This document shows, one piece after another, positions 47,123 through 58,749 of a stretch of DNA of 64,000 nucleotides (position 1 is its first letter; each line of letters starts with the position of its first letter). Source of the DNA: Paramarasmius palmivorus (lineage: Eukaryota; Basidiomycota; Agaricomycetes; Agaricales; Marasmiaceae); contig JAYKXP010000022.1 of assembly GCA_037176845.1 (NCBI GenBank), positions 248,001 through 312,000 of the forward strand. Reading direction: 5' to 3'. The notes beneath the pieces are model-generated. The model saw only the letters and a program-made list of their open reading frames with translations, did not search any database and was not told the DNA's origin. Made by a program: the position numbers and the translations under genes.

Positions 47123-49240
47123 TGTCCACTCAAGCCCAAAAGCTCAAGGAAGAAGCGGATGCCCTGTTTCGGTCTCAGGAATTCAAGGCTGCGAGTAAAA
47201 AGTATTCGGAAGCAATCAAGCTCGATGAAGCAAACCCTATTCTATTCCCCAATCGATCTCTGTGTAGCTTCAAGTCGAAAGAGTGAGTTTTCACAAAATC
47301 GATGGTTCTTCATCTCACTCAAGTATTTGACCTTTAGGTACTTGAATGCAGCAGCAGATGCAACCATGGTACGACTAGTCGTCTATTCCCGAAGCAGGTG
47401 AAGATTGAAGTCCCATCTATAGGCAGTATCATTAGATCCATCATACGTGAAAGCGCATGTGCGTCGGGCAGAGGCAAGCGATGTGAGCTAGCTTTCTATT
47501 TTTTGTTTTGCGTTGTCGTCTCACGAAGATGAAGGCACTTCATAGAGATTATATCGGCCAAATGTCGTGGCAAGCTGCTTTGAATGCCCTTCCCAAGGAC
47601 AACCTCACCCCTTCCGAGAAAGCCGCCAAGGAAGCCTGTGAACGTGGTTATGCTGAAAGCAAGAGACGTGGCGACGAAGTGAGAGCTCAAGTGAAGATGG
47701 AGATTGAGAGTACCACGGAGTATCCTACCTGGCGGCGAGTGTTCGCCCTCAGTGAAAACTTGACGTCGGAAGATATAGATAATAATCCTCACACCAGCGT
47801 GCGTTTCCTTCTCTTCAAGTATAGAGCTCCTTCACTCATTGCATCCACTCATTAGCTCTCACAAAGCAAGATTGCCTGCGATGAGTATCGTAGGGCCACA
47901 GAAGCGCTTGAACATATATTCCACAAATTTCCTGGACGTGATAGCTATACCCACGGTGCCGGCCCTATCGACTCGCTAGCTAACGTCATACTTCATGATA
48001 CGAGGATACCATATGACTGGGATGATACATGGCTACCAAAGATATACGTGGTGTGTAGGTATCTTCTTAATAGCCTGCTAGATCCACTCGCTGACGCAAG
48101 ACATTCAGTGCAAGCTCAGAACGAAAATGCAGACGCGTGGAAGGATCTCCAATTTGATGACGGATTTCGCGAATTAGTGATGAAACGACACCGAGAGAAA
48201 GGGTGGGACGCTACTCAGACGGCCTTAGTTATCACTGTCCAGTATGTCCTTTCAAGCTATCCCTAAACCCTACCTTGAGCACTCATACTTCCCGTCAGGT
48301 GCTGGATTGTACATGCAAGAATGATTGAAGGCGTTGGTGTGAAACGAGTGAACTATTTCCACAGCGCACTTCAGACTCTTCATTGGGCTCGGAAAGAACT
48401 CATGCCTCATGGATACTCAGACAAATGTTCTTGCTGTGACCGGGTTTTCCGACCAACCTACCTTCTGTGGGTACAAAAGTCATATCTGGATAGCATGATG
48501 GAGGTTTGTCACTTCTTGTTCGATGCCTGCTACACTCACGTGCAATAGTGCCTGGAATGCAGCAAAGCCGGGGACAAGAAACCCCAATATCTTGAAGAAC
48601 TTCGCTCTGAAGCAGAGAACCTTATCTTCACGGTGGATGCTATGCCTCGCGAAGATGACGCAGTCATGGCTGTTACGTATCAAGATATGCCGCGCGGTAT
48701 GGCGTATGCGTATGTTGTCTTTTCTTCTGACATCGTACACGATGTTGATTAACATGCAGAGCCCTCGGCGTATACTATAGCGAAAAAGCTTATCTGGCAG
48801 AACCACCAGTGCCGTTACCGGAGTTCGATGAGCTACTCAAGAAGTCCATTGGCAGTTACCTTCTAGCTGGCCTATGCTTCCCGGTAGGCGATGAGTATCG
48901 AGCTCGTGAGTAGAAAGCCCCATTTTTCCCTTCGCTTCTATTCGCATGAACCCTCATATATTACACAGGATACCTCAACCGAGCCCTAGAAGGAATGATT
49001 TTCAGCGAAACAGCGGTTAGCATGTTGATGGACACTTTAAAGCACTTAGAGAAGGCCATCGAAGAGATGAAACCTATCTGGGGATCGGGTGCTACTGTGA
49101 GCGGTGAACGACTGCGAAACACCATTGGTTTCCTGGCAGATACAAGGCGTCAGTTTGCTGCGGGCGTTTATAAAGAGGACACGATCCTCCGATTTCCTCA
49201 TCCGGTCCGTGATGCTGTTCCTTTGGGTCGAAGAAAATGA
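47123..49240 (+). CDS. TPR-family protein, copy 3
   Basis: Apparently intact. Starts MSTQAQKLKEEADALFRSQE; TPR units include SKKYSEAIKLDEANPILFPN, YLNAAADATMAVSLDPSYVK and AHVRRAEASDALHRDYIGQM. Family blocks follow: AALNALPKDNLTPSEKAAKE, NVILHDTRIPYDWDDTWLPK, CWIVHARMIEGVGVKRVNYF, the cysteine group CSCCDRVFRP, YQDMPRGMAYA, ALGVYYSEKAYLAEPPVPLP, FPVGDEYRAR, YLNRALEGMIFSETAVSMLM and IEEMKPIWGSG, ending DTILRFPHPVRDAVPLGRRK. Copies 3 and 4 are the closest pair, sharing LPKDNLT and the C-terminal YLNRALEGMI-type block. It lies in the same orientation as its neighbours, which fits tandem duplication. Function unknown. Confidence 0.75.
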
Positions 49241-49597
49241 GCATCATATGTTATGTTACCATCTTATCCCTGCTTGTATCTTGGGCACGCGCTACTCTCT
49301 TTTATCAGGTTACATTCGTCAATGACATGCCAATTAAGGAAGGAGGTCAGCCATTTACTGGTTACCATCCGATCCTCGATCAGATCATACCCAAATCTCC
49401 TCTTCTGCTCTCCCAGCAATTCAGACCTCGCCTACCCCTACCCAAACACACGCACACATTTGCATAAAAGCTGTTCTCTTTTACTTATAGGGTCCCGCAC
49501 ACCCTCAACCTTAAGTGAGCTTCTCTCGCTTCCGCCGCCGAGTGACTCGAGCTTTGTATAAGTAACCATCACAAGCTAAGGTTCTTCAACTTGACCC
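49241..49597. other. Intergenic between TPR copies 3 and 4
   Basis: About 360 bp, pyrimidine-rich toward the next start; nothing else supportable. Confidence 0.35.
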
Positions 49598-51800
49598 ATG
49601 TCGACCCTCGCACAGTCGTTGAAAGCAGAGGCGGATACCTTGTTTCGAAATCAGGAATATAGGTCCGCAAGTGAAAAATACTCAGAAGCAATCAAGCTAG
49701 AACCACGCAACCCAATTTTGTATGCAAACCATGCACTGTGTCATCTCAAGTTAAAGCAGTGAGCATTACAATTCATTCATCATTTTCGACTCATTGAAAG
49801 TCATTCGATTTCTAGTTATCTGGATGCACTAGCAGCTGCGAACATGGTGCGGTTTTGGGCTTATTTTTTCGAGGCAGTGATTGCTGAAGTCCTCGTAGGC
49901 AGTGTCGATACACCCCTCATACATGAAAGCACATATCCGCCGAGCAGAGGCCAATGATGTGAGCTCTACCTCCATTTGTTTTTTATACACCATCTCATGG
50001 AGATACAGGCACTCCACAGAGACCATATTGGCCAAAAAGCGTGGCAGATTGCTCTTAACGCACTTCCCAAGGATAACCTCACCGCCTCCGATATAGCTAC
50101 CAAGGAAGCTTGTGAACGTGGTTACGCCAAAAGCAAAAAACGGGGTGAGGATGTAGCAGCTCAGGTCAAAAGGGAACGTAACAGCACCGAAGAGTATCCG
50201 CTTTGGCGGCGAGTACAGGCTCTCAGTGATGCAAGGCCAACGGGGTTGATACTTAAGGCTAATTCTAGTGTACGTCTTCTCTCCTTTTGAGATACCGTGT
50301 ACTCACCACATCACGAATCAGTTCTGCCAGGCCAAACTTGCGTGTGATTCGTATCGCAAAGTAACGGAACTTCTTGAAGATATGATGCACAGGTACAACT
50401 TCGCGTCTGACAATTACCTGCTTCCAAATGGGAGTCCCATTACCGCGCTAGTTAGGGTCATTCTGCACGACCCGAGATTTCTGTTTACCTGGGACGATAC
50501 ATGGCTATCGAAGGTTTTGCATTTTGGTAGGTGTCTCCGAGATGCCCATTTATTCCCCTAGTTATTTAACACAAGTACAGCGGAACATGAAAACACAGGT
50601 GCCGGTGGCTGGATGGACTCCAATTTCGATGAACAATTTCGAGACTCGGTGATGGAACAATTGCGACAAAAAGGATGGAATTTTACCCGAATACCGTTGG
50701 TGATCACTGTCCAGTAAGCCTATATTAGCACTTCCGAAAAATTTGCGCGTTCGGGAGGCTGATATCTGTGACAGATGCTGGATTATCCGGGGAATAATGA
50801 TAGAGGGCCCTGGAATTAAGCGAGTAGAACACTTATACAAAGCACTACAAGTCGTTCGTTGGGCACGAACAACACTTATGCCGGAAGAATTTGCCAAACT
50901 TGAAAACAGTGACCGTTACAACGAGCTTGAGCTCCTTAGTCCGGCGTTCTTGCTCGCTGTTCAGAAGACGTATCTCGACAGTATCATCGAGGTAGATCAT
51001 CCATTGATATGCAGGCCACTTTTGAGATACTAACGCATGTAAAAGTGCATGGAACCCAATATAGTAGCCGACGACAAGAAACCTCACTTGCTCGAAGAAA
51101 TCCGTTCAGAAGCGGAAGAACTACTTCTCAAGGTGTCTAGTATGCCTCGTGACGACGAGGCATTGTACGCTGTAGCCTATCAGGATTTTCCGCGCGGAAT
51201 TGCGCATGCGTATGCTGTCTCTTCTTTATATTGTTTGAATCGTGATATTCACAAGAACGCAGTGCCCTGGGTACATATTACTGCGAACGCGCCTACCTCG
51301 CGACGCCACCATTGCCACAAGCGGAGTTCGAAGAATTGATGAAGAAGTCCTCTGAACAATTTCGGCAGGCGGTGCTATGGTTTCCTGAAGGCGATGAATA
51401 TCGTGCACGTGTGTCTCCCTCTCATTTCATTATCGCCGACTGGGTCACTGATCAGAAACGTAGGATATCTCCATCTTGCTCTAGAAGGCATGATTGCTGG
51501 CGGCGATACACTTCTCGGTGCTTTGATGGAACCCTCAGACTCTTAGAGAAAGCAATTGATGAGATGAGACCTATCTGGGGGATGGGAACCGTTCTGTTTA
51601 GACGCGAACGAGTTCAGAACGTGATCAATCTCCTTGAGAACGTCAGACTTCAGTATGCTCTAGGAGTCTACAGAGGGGATATGATTGTTCGTTATCCTCG
51701 TCCAGAGCGTATTGTGTCCCTATTGGTTAGAGAAGCTTCTTCCTTACACATCTTGGTTACAACTTTGGGGCAATGTACAATGATAAGTACCCCTGCGTGA
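49598..51800 (+). pseudogene. TPR-family protein, copy 4 (single-base frame break)
   Basis: Starts MSTLAQSLKAEADTLFRNQE with TPR units SEKYSEAIKLEPRNPILYAN, YLDALAAANMAVSIHPSYMK, AHIRRAEANDALHRDHIGQK. Family blocks KCWII-type, YKALQVVRWARTTLMPEEFA, FLLAVQKTYLDSIIE, AYQDFPRGIAHA and FPEGDEYRAR are all in frame. Then YLHLALEGMIAGGDTLLGAL runs into a stop within M-E-P-S-D-S, while the homologous continuation TLRLLEKAIDEMRPIWGMG is in another frame. Alignment to copy 3 places a one-base deletion at about 51529-51533. The final stop of the conserved frame is 51800. The cysteine group of copies 2 and 3 is absent. It is either a pseudogene, a C-terminally shortened protein, or a sequence error. Confidence 0.68.
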
Positions 51801-51959
51801 CATAATTTACAGTAGACTAAACGACAAGCGACAATGCGTTCTACAGTATTTGCAATCCCAATACATACAGAGCAAGTACAAGAAAAAGTGCGACAAAAAA
51901 GTGAAATTATGCAGAAACGAGCGACTTATTGAAGGTATACAGTACAGAGAGGAGCAAGG

Positions 51960-53418
51960 TTATTGGAGCAGAGAATAGCCAAAGACCATTCTTGAGACTG
52001 AGCGTAGCGGTAATGTTGCTACATAAGCACAACGAAGGAAGATCTTCGTGGGTAGGTTGAGTTCAGGAGCAGAGGCTTCAGGTGCTGGCGGCCCATCTTC
52101 CTCAACAATAGTTTCCAGTCCATCTGGGGAGGATGGTGACGGTACAGAGTACCGAGTGACAGTAGAGGAAGGCGAGTGCCGTCCTTCGTGAGATGGCGAA
52201 GGAGCTTTGGATGGCGTCGGAAGAACCCACGAAGGTACGAACGAAGACACGAGCAACGATACTCGATCCGAAAGTGACAACGTCAGAGGTTGATTCACTG
52301 AAAGCGTAACAGGTGCCAGCTTCGGTCTCGACTTTGTCTTCTTCAGCCCATCAACCAGCACCTCCAAATCCTTGAACCTGCCATCATGCTTCTCATACTT
52401 CTTCTCCTGCTTCTTCATTGTCTTCTCGACCACGTCCAACGCATCATCCACATACTCGTAAATCTCGTCCGAGTCTTTCTCTGCCTTGCGTTGGAGTTGG
52501 ATGAGCTGTGCGTTTAGCTGTCGGACTTGCTTTTGCAGCACCTCTAGCTCGGAGCGGAAGTCTCCATTACTCGATGGATGACTAGAAGGATAGTGGATGA
52601 TGTCGTGCAAGTCTGTCACACGACTGGATATACGTTGGACAACGTGACTCCAGGGTCTGACACCGGTTGCGAGGACGAATAAGCCGATGCTAAACCAGGA
52701 GAACACGTCTTCTCCTAGGACTGCTGTGGATACGAGGCGAATGAGTAGAGCCCCGAGGAATGGAGAGGCCATGGTGAATACTAGGAGGACGATTTCGATT
52801 TTGTAGAGTTCAGAAGCGGCTGACTGTCTGTACCGCTCTTCTGCGGTGTATACGTCGAGTGAATATGTGCTGGTGTCTGTCGAGGTCGAGCCTTATGATA
52901 TAATGACCAAGGCACTACATTGAAACGTGAGTCGATGATTGTAACACAATGTTCCAACACATACCTTCAATGACTTGGTGAAGGTAGAAAAGTAGTAGCA
53001 GAACCAGCAAGACGTTCTTGACATGGTCACCACCAGTGAGCCAATTCCCGATTGGCGACACTAGAGCAGCAACGACAGTGAGATCAAACTTGTACCACGC
53101 ATTATCCAACGGCAATGAATGCGATGGAATGGGATCCGATCCTCGATGCTCTTGTTCTTCAGAGACGGAACGATGAAAGCTCGGCTCCCCCTTTCCTGTT
53201 TCTACCTCCTCTACCTCCCGATCCTCATCTCCCACCTGCTCGCTGCTGGAAGATTCCGATTCCGATGCAGACTCGTAATCAGTGTGCGAGTGTATCGTTT
53301 CCTCAGTCTGTGTCTGATTCTCCTCCCTCCGCGCCTCCTTGTGAACGTTCTCTAGCACGTGCATCCGCCGACGAAGAGTACTTTGAGCTTGAGCTGATAT
53401 GGGTTCGATACCAGGCAT
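51960..53418 (-). CDS. Predicted membrane protein with coiled coil
   Basis: Not recognised as a named family. Two exons, 53418-52965 and 52891-51960, are joined by an intron of 73 nt that keeps frame (VIEG-STSTDTSTYSLDVYT). Exon 1 begins MPGIEPISAQAQSTLRRRMH, is rich in acidic residues and serines, then has hydrophobic segments LTVVAALVSPIGNWLTGG and NVLLVLLLLFYLHQVIEG. Exon 2 opens with AASELYKIEIVLLVFTMASP and two more hydrophobic helices up to SIGLFVLATGVRP. A coiled coil follows (LEVLQKQVRQLNAQLIQLQR ... KTMKKQEKKYEKHDGRFKDL) and then Pro/Ser-rich sequence and a last hydrophobic stretch IFLRCAYVATLPLRS. The likely location is an internal membrane. Frame intact; function unknown. Confidence 0.72.
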
Positions 53419-53839
53419 GATGGAGGAAGAAAGAAAGAAGAAAAGGAGGATTAAACGAGGGTTGGTGCTGCAGAGGCGTGTTTCAGGTGATGGTTAGGCG
53501 CATAGGCAATTCGGCGTATACGCCGGAACGGTCTGCTCCTGTCCTCTGTATCGCCTCGCCGCCGATGGTTTGGAGAAAGACATTTGTACACTCAAGCAAT
53601 CTGGGATGGTGATGGACGAACTTCAAGTTCAAGGCGGCCTCCGTACATAGCTCTTATCAATTTTCCTAGAAATTTCGGCTATTTTGATATCCGACAAATC
53701 CGAAACGACGAGCATGTAGCATGCCCAATGTAAGTATTGATCTATTGAACCTGTTGAACATCTACATGTACAGTAGAAGGTATCTAGGCTTTGTGAAAGG
53801 GATACAGCGACATTAAAGAACGGAGAAACATGTCCAAGT
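53419..53839. other. Intergenic, no supportable gene
   Basis: About 420 bp upstream of the membrane-protein gene. A 29-codon minus-strand frame ending C-L-C-A (stop near 53493) was considered as a pheromone precursor and rejected. Confidence 0.35.
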
Positions 53840-54621
53840 CTACCTGTCCCGCACCAAGCTTCGTACTCCTTGTAACCATGCTTTCAACTCGGCTCCCCAG
53901 CCTCCGATCCTCCTCAGCTTTTGCTGTCCTGGAGGCACGTTATCCACGCCGAGGCCAATGAGAGGCATCTGGGATCGCCACCTTCGTACGTTGATCCAAT
54001 GTTGACTTAAACACCACCATATAATGCTATCCTTAGGAAAAGAACGCTCCTCGGAAGGATTCAGGGCATTCTGGACTACATGGGGCGCGCATGCGAAACA
54101 ACCTAAGGAAGGTGCGGACAAGGAATACGAGGAAAATAAAGGAGAAGTGGGGGATCTAGCCCTATGAAAACAAAATTTCTTCAGCGGTTTGTGGGCCCCT
54201 CTTTGAATCTGGACTCACAAATAATATCTGTCGCGGTTTCTTGGACGATGCTTCCTCCCCTTTTTAGTATATTCCCCATCTATTACCCAGCCAGAGTCCT
54301 TATTTTCCCTCATAAACGCTTCAATCTTTGCGCGAAATTCATCCGGAGATGTCGTCGTCCATCCAGGCTGCCAGAATAATTGATCCAATGAAATAAATGG
54401 GATCCCGAGAATCGAGGAAAGCTCTTTGCCCAGTGTTGTCTATCCGAATTTAATGTTGTATCCTGTCAAGACATTCATGGAAAAGTAGCTTGCCTTTCCT
54501 GAACCTGAACGTGGACTATTACAGCCTTTGTACTCGCGGTTCAGGAAGACATACCACTATTTCCTACAATGTTGATCCTGTAAATGCCTTGAGGATCGCC
54601 TAACAGAGGAGAATAGGACAT
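53840..54621 (-). pseudogene. Decayed P-loop kinase-like gene (topology-modulation/adenylate kinase-like)
   Basis: Spliced pieces reconstruct a small P-loop NTPase in the order expected: MSYSPLLGDPQGIYRINIVG, then NSG joined to SGK through an intron (Walker A G-N-S-G-S-G-K), then TTLGKELSSILGIPFISLDQ, LFWQPGWTTTSPDEFRAKIE and GWVIDGEYTKK. Next come SIVQETATDII, WLDPPLLLYFPR, TFLRLFRMRAPCSPECPESF and DSIIWWCLSQHWINVRRW, ending SLVRDR at 53840. The parts lie in different frames: breaks occur near 54250-54262, 54120-54132 and 54028-54032, each a single base. A GC-AG intron follows the Walker A lysine codon. Bacterial and fungal relatives are annotated as DNA topology modulation or adenylate-kinase-like proteins; their substrates are not settled. 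Several breaks in so short a gene argue for a true pseudogene. Confidence 0.68.
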
Positions 54622-55477
54622 GGTGGTTGTGAATAGACAGCGTTTGACGCTTGAAAGCTTGACTCACTCTACATATGCCAACGCGCGGCGCGGTTCCGTG
54701 AAGGTCGGTGTCAAGGACTGTATTGAAAAATTTCCCACACGCTACAACTTGCCTTCTACAGTCACTCATCCACGCCTATCAATATGCGTTCCTTGAAAGC
54801 ACCCTGTCGATTGGCCTTGTACTTTGCACTAGATCTTTGATATGGCGCATCTTATCAATGCTCTGGGACTACGTCTTCCTCGGGGTCTCGATCAAAACGA
54901 CTTGGAGCTAGTCTATCACACACACCCGCCTGCAAATATCTCGGCCTCGATAATCACTAAGTTCTCAGTGTTAACTGTTCCTGCTGGACGCCTGTACAAA
55001 ACTCCAAGCTTCTACGCACGCGCATAGCTCATGTGTAACTGTAGGACGACCGGGTTTTAAGGCAGCGACATTCCCAAAGCGGTTCCTTAAAGGGACTTCC
55101 TTTCTTGGATTTTCCTCCGGCGACCACTTGAACCTTCTAAATTCGTATATTAGCTTGTACATTGCGCACGGCTAGCTAGAGCACTGGTCTCCTCTTCTAC
55201 TACATGCCCGGATGACAGGTCCGCAACGATAACACCTTGTTCTCTGAAAAGGACGTAACTTGTCCTATCCCGGATCCGAGTGCCTAGAAGACGTTGTTTC
55301 TACGAGACTTACATGCACGGGACGCGCATAAAAGTCCTTGTTCTAACCTCTAATAATACCTCGATGTTTTGTGGACAAAGCACCACTCTTTACCTCTGCT
55401 TGCACGTCCAGTGAATGTTTTGCCACCAAACGACAATCTCCTCTAACCTTCGTTCTCATCACTTCGAATTAGACGTC
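54622..55477. other. Intergenic upstream of receptor 1
   Basis: About 850 bp with no supportable gene. A CATAAAAG element at 55327-55334 may be the TATA box of the first receptor, though it is 144 nt from the preferred ATG. No CaaX pheromone precursor was found on either strand. Confidence 0.4.
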
Positions 55478-57385
55478 ATGATTATCGCACTTCCTATTGT
55501 TTCGTTTCTTTGCGCTGCTATCCTGGGGTTCTGTTTTGTTGGAGGTCGGGTCCGAGCTGATGTGGCGGAGATGAGCCTCATCACTTGGCTTATCGTCTGT
55601 AACCTCATCCGAGGTATCAACAGTCTCGTTTGGGATGGAAACACTGATATACACATTCCGTCCTGGTGCGATATCGGTGAGCATATACCTGTTTACATGT
55701 ATAACATTAGCTCATCCCTTCTCATCAGTCACGAAAGTCGTTCTCGCAGCGACTGTCGCGATGCCCGCGTGCTTGCTTTTGTATAGCAGCCCACTTGGAG
55801 CTCATGGCCTCAAATAGAGTATTCTCTGATAGCGAGCCTGCTCGACGAGGTCGAATGTTATTCAGCGCTGTAATATGTTGGGTTAGTCCTATAATGTATC
55901 TTCTACTTCGTGAGTATCTTCGTCTTTCTTGTTGTAACGAGGAACTGACTCGGACACAGATTTTATCGTGCAGAATCATCGATTCGATATTATTCGAGAC
56001 TATGGCTGCGTTGCGGCATTTCATACTTCTACTCCGGCAGCAATTATAATCTGGATTCCTCCGTTCATTTTCTGCGTGGCTTCTTTCATTTTCTGTGGTA
56101 TGTCCTATTCATGTTATCGATATGTAACACGCTTCTTACCTCCTGTCAGGCATTTCTATTCACCATTCTTTTAGACACACCGCCGCTCGTTTTGAGGAAC
56201 ACATTCTTACTAGGTCTTCTATGTCTCCATCACTATACCTTCGTCGCATCATTACTGTTCTCATACTCACTATGGTTAACACTATCTTCATTCTCTTCAC
56301 ATTGTTTCAACGTTCTGGCTTTCAGCCTTGGGTTTCGTGGGACGCCGTTCACGAGTTCTTCAAGAAAATCTTTGTGGTCAAACTTACAAGCGATTTAAAC
56401 TTGATGTGGTGGAGCGTCCCGGTGGTGTCGATCGTGTATTTGGTTCTTTTTGTCATATTTGGAGAGGACATCCGGGATGGAGTGAGGAGTTTGCTGAAGA
56501 TGAAGTTATCGGCTCTCAGATCAGGATACCGAACTTCCGAAAGTCTGAAGACGACACGCTTCCTGTCCAGTGAGTGTTTTTAACGCAAATATCGTACCCA
56601 TATCAAATCTTAAGCCACATTTCTAGTCGAGAGCTACAATCGTGTCGCCCACTAGTACGAGCTCCCCCTCACCATCAAGGCCTAGGCTGCAGCCTGTGCT
56701 AATATCAGGATGGGACGATATGTTAAATGTCAAGCCTCCCAAATCTCCCCGATCAGCCCGTTCGAAGTCGCCTCGCTCGAGTCCACCTAGCCCGAGAGAC
56801 ACTCCTAGCACTTACTCCCACCGATCACGATCATCCGATAGCAGCACACACGAAGACGAGGCATTTGCCGCGTCTACTTTGCAGTACCTAAGCTCTCCGA
56901 CAGCTATGGTACTTGGTCTCCAATCCCCAGTGCTCGCGACACCGGCGCCGGTGGCACGATCCCCGACCAAAGCTTCTCAGCGGAGTCGTGACGAAGACGA
57001 ATATCTTTATCGCACGGATGCGCCAAAGCTGCGAGCGGTCCCCGACGATGTCGTCTCGACTGTTTCATCCATCTATGATATCCCATGGCCCCAGCCACCC
57101 AACTCCGTACCCGTTCCAGTCCATATCATTCCTCCTACACGACCGCAATCCCCCGCATTTTCCGATATCAGCTTTACGGGTGCAAGGCCTATAACTCCTC
57201 CGCCCTTCTGCGGACCAAGTGTTTCGCCAGTCCCGGAAGACTCATCGCGAACGCGTACCCCAATTACTACGAGACAGCCTCTCAGGAAGAAGTACTCGAG
57301 GAGGGACTTGCCACTAGAGGGAACGGTTAGTGGAGCGCCTCCTGGTGAGGCTATTTACATGACCGTGGTTCACGAAACGACATGA
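55478..57385 (+). pseudogene. STE3-type pheromone receptor, copy 1 (one apparent frame break)
   Basis: Seven-TM fungal pheromone receptor of the Ste3 (a-factor receptor) class. Exon 1 reads MIIALPIVSFLCAAILGFCF, LITWLIVCNLIRGINSLVWD and SWCDI, the TM1-TM2 and W-C-D-I signature. Exon 2 gives VTKVVLAATVAMPA, after which the homologous ACFCIAAHLELMASNRVFSD lies in a different frame: an extra base at about 55767-55770. Later exons give QNHRFDIIRDYGCVAAFHTS, FQRSGFQPWVSWDAVHEFF and WWSVPVVSIVYLVLFVIFGE. A long Ser/Pro-rich cytoplasmic tail ends AIYMTVVHETT at 57385. The tail stays open for over 240 codons, so any loss is recent, or the break is a sequence error. The start could instead be at 55415. 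Confidence 0.78.
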
Positions 57386-58749
57386 CAATATGCTTTTCAC
57401 TCTTTCACTCCTTTCACCACTCATCCTATGCATCAACTTCTAAGTTACAACACTTTTAATATCATTTTCGTCCTTCACTGTATCTCTCTCTCCTGTAGCA
57501 TAGCTGAACTTGACTGTAGCACATCTACGAATTTTGAGCGCTTTGGACTTGCTGATGACGCGTTCTGATTGGCTGAGGAGAACAATAGAGAAGCGCGACG
57601 CCATCAAAAACGTGACCACTTCTGCCTTACTTTGGGTTTATCTCCTTTGAGGCACACAAAAGAGAGACAATAAGCTCGGCTAACGACAGTTCATTCATAA
57701 CCAGCAACTGCAACGAACCATTGCAGTCTCCTTTTCTTCCCTCCCACATCATGTTCTGGTCGACTTGGACAAGTTTCCCGTTTATCTTGCATTTCTCGCT
57801 GCAATTCCAAGCAAGCTGAACCGAATTCACATGGATCTGGGCGTTGCACTTGCACGGTTATGCATTTCAGTGGCTCAAGCATTCTTCCTGAAAACAAGAT
57901 ATCCAAGTTGCTTGTTCGGTCTTTCTTGCTCGTATCTAGCGACAAGATGGAGAAGTATCTTGTATTTTTAGTTGGGATTTGGTGAGTACTCCTTGACTAC
58001 GGCGGGCATGCACAAGTTAAACTGACTACTTTGGAACAAGGCATCCCGACTCTTTCCAACCTTGTATCTCCCGAGTTTCCTCCTTTGGTTTTAGGGATCA
58101 TTGTATTTTCAGGCTTAGCGGAGTACTCCCAGAGGTGCGTGAGTCGGATTGTTATCTTCCCATCACTGAGACTTATGCTATCTCTTACCGGGTATAGCGT
58201 TGATACTAGTCAACTCAACACTCAGCTCCCTCCCACGTTTGTCATGCTAGTCCAAGAATACCTAGCAAGACCTTTTCGACATTACATTCAAGACACATTG
58301 AAGACCGTTCCGGAAAGACTGCGATTATCAATGTAACGCAGGTAATCTCCTCCACGAGGACCTGCACTCCACCGATATGAATCTATCGAACACTTTCATT
58401 TCCAACACGCCTGCCATCGCTAATCTTTCCCTGCACTGGGTCCCCGTCGGAATTTTCCATCTTCGCTTTACCTGCAGTTTATGTCACATGTGACCTTCCA
58501 TATTTGGAAATACAATCATCCTTCCAAATTTGGACGAGCCGAATGAACAAACGATTTGACAAATTTGTTCGTTGCAAACCATTTTTGCTAGCCGAGGACA
58601 AGGGGACGCCCAAATTGCGTACAAGGAGGCAAGATTGGAGCTTTTGCTCTTAAAGACGCGGGTGATTAGAGTAATCTTCACCCGCCAGTCTACTTCTACC
58701 TTCTTGTACACTTTTTGCGGTGCTCCCTGTGTTCAAGGCCTTCCTCATC
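57386..58749. other. Intergenic between the receptor genes
   Basis: About 1.36 kb. Its last 270 bp carry the regulatory motif group at 58483-58570. An open frame near 58031-58336 shows a hydrophobic stretch but no recognisable family. No pheromone precursor was detected. Confidence 0.4.
58483..58570 (+). promoter_or_regulatory. CArG / E-box / inverted AACAAA group upstream of receptor 2
   Basis: Within 88 bp are: the perfect 12-bp palindrome GTCACATGTGAC (58483-58494, E-box core CATGTG); CArG box CCATATTTGG (58498-58507); CArG box CCAAATTTGG (58524-58533); and the inverted pair GAACAAA/TTTGTTC (58545-58551, 58564-58570). They end 180 bp before the ATG at 58750. CC(A/T)6GG is the MADS-box (Mcm1/SRF) consensus, and AACAAA-like cores suit HMG-box factors. 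Confidence 0.6.

Noticed and set aside
53494..53580. Minus-strand 29-codon frame ending C-L-C-A, like a CaaX box
   Set aside because: Too short for a pheromone precursor, cysteine at an aliphatic position, no processing site, and it overlaps the promoter of the membrane-protein gene.
54908..54925. Minus-strand C-V-I-D followed by a stop
   Set aside because: No start codon in frame upstream before a stop, and aspartate is not a usual CaaX end.
57391..57444. 17-codon plus-strand frame ending C-I-N-F after receptor 1
   Set aside because: Only 17 codons and asparagine in the CaaX; most likely chance in the 3' UTR.
58031..58336. 101-codon plus-strand frame, possibly a BCS1 N-terminal remnant
   Set aside because: Only a short hydrophobic stretch resembles the family; no Walker motifs or other BCS1 blocks nearby.
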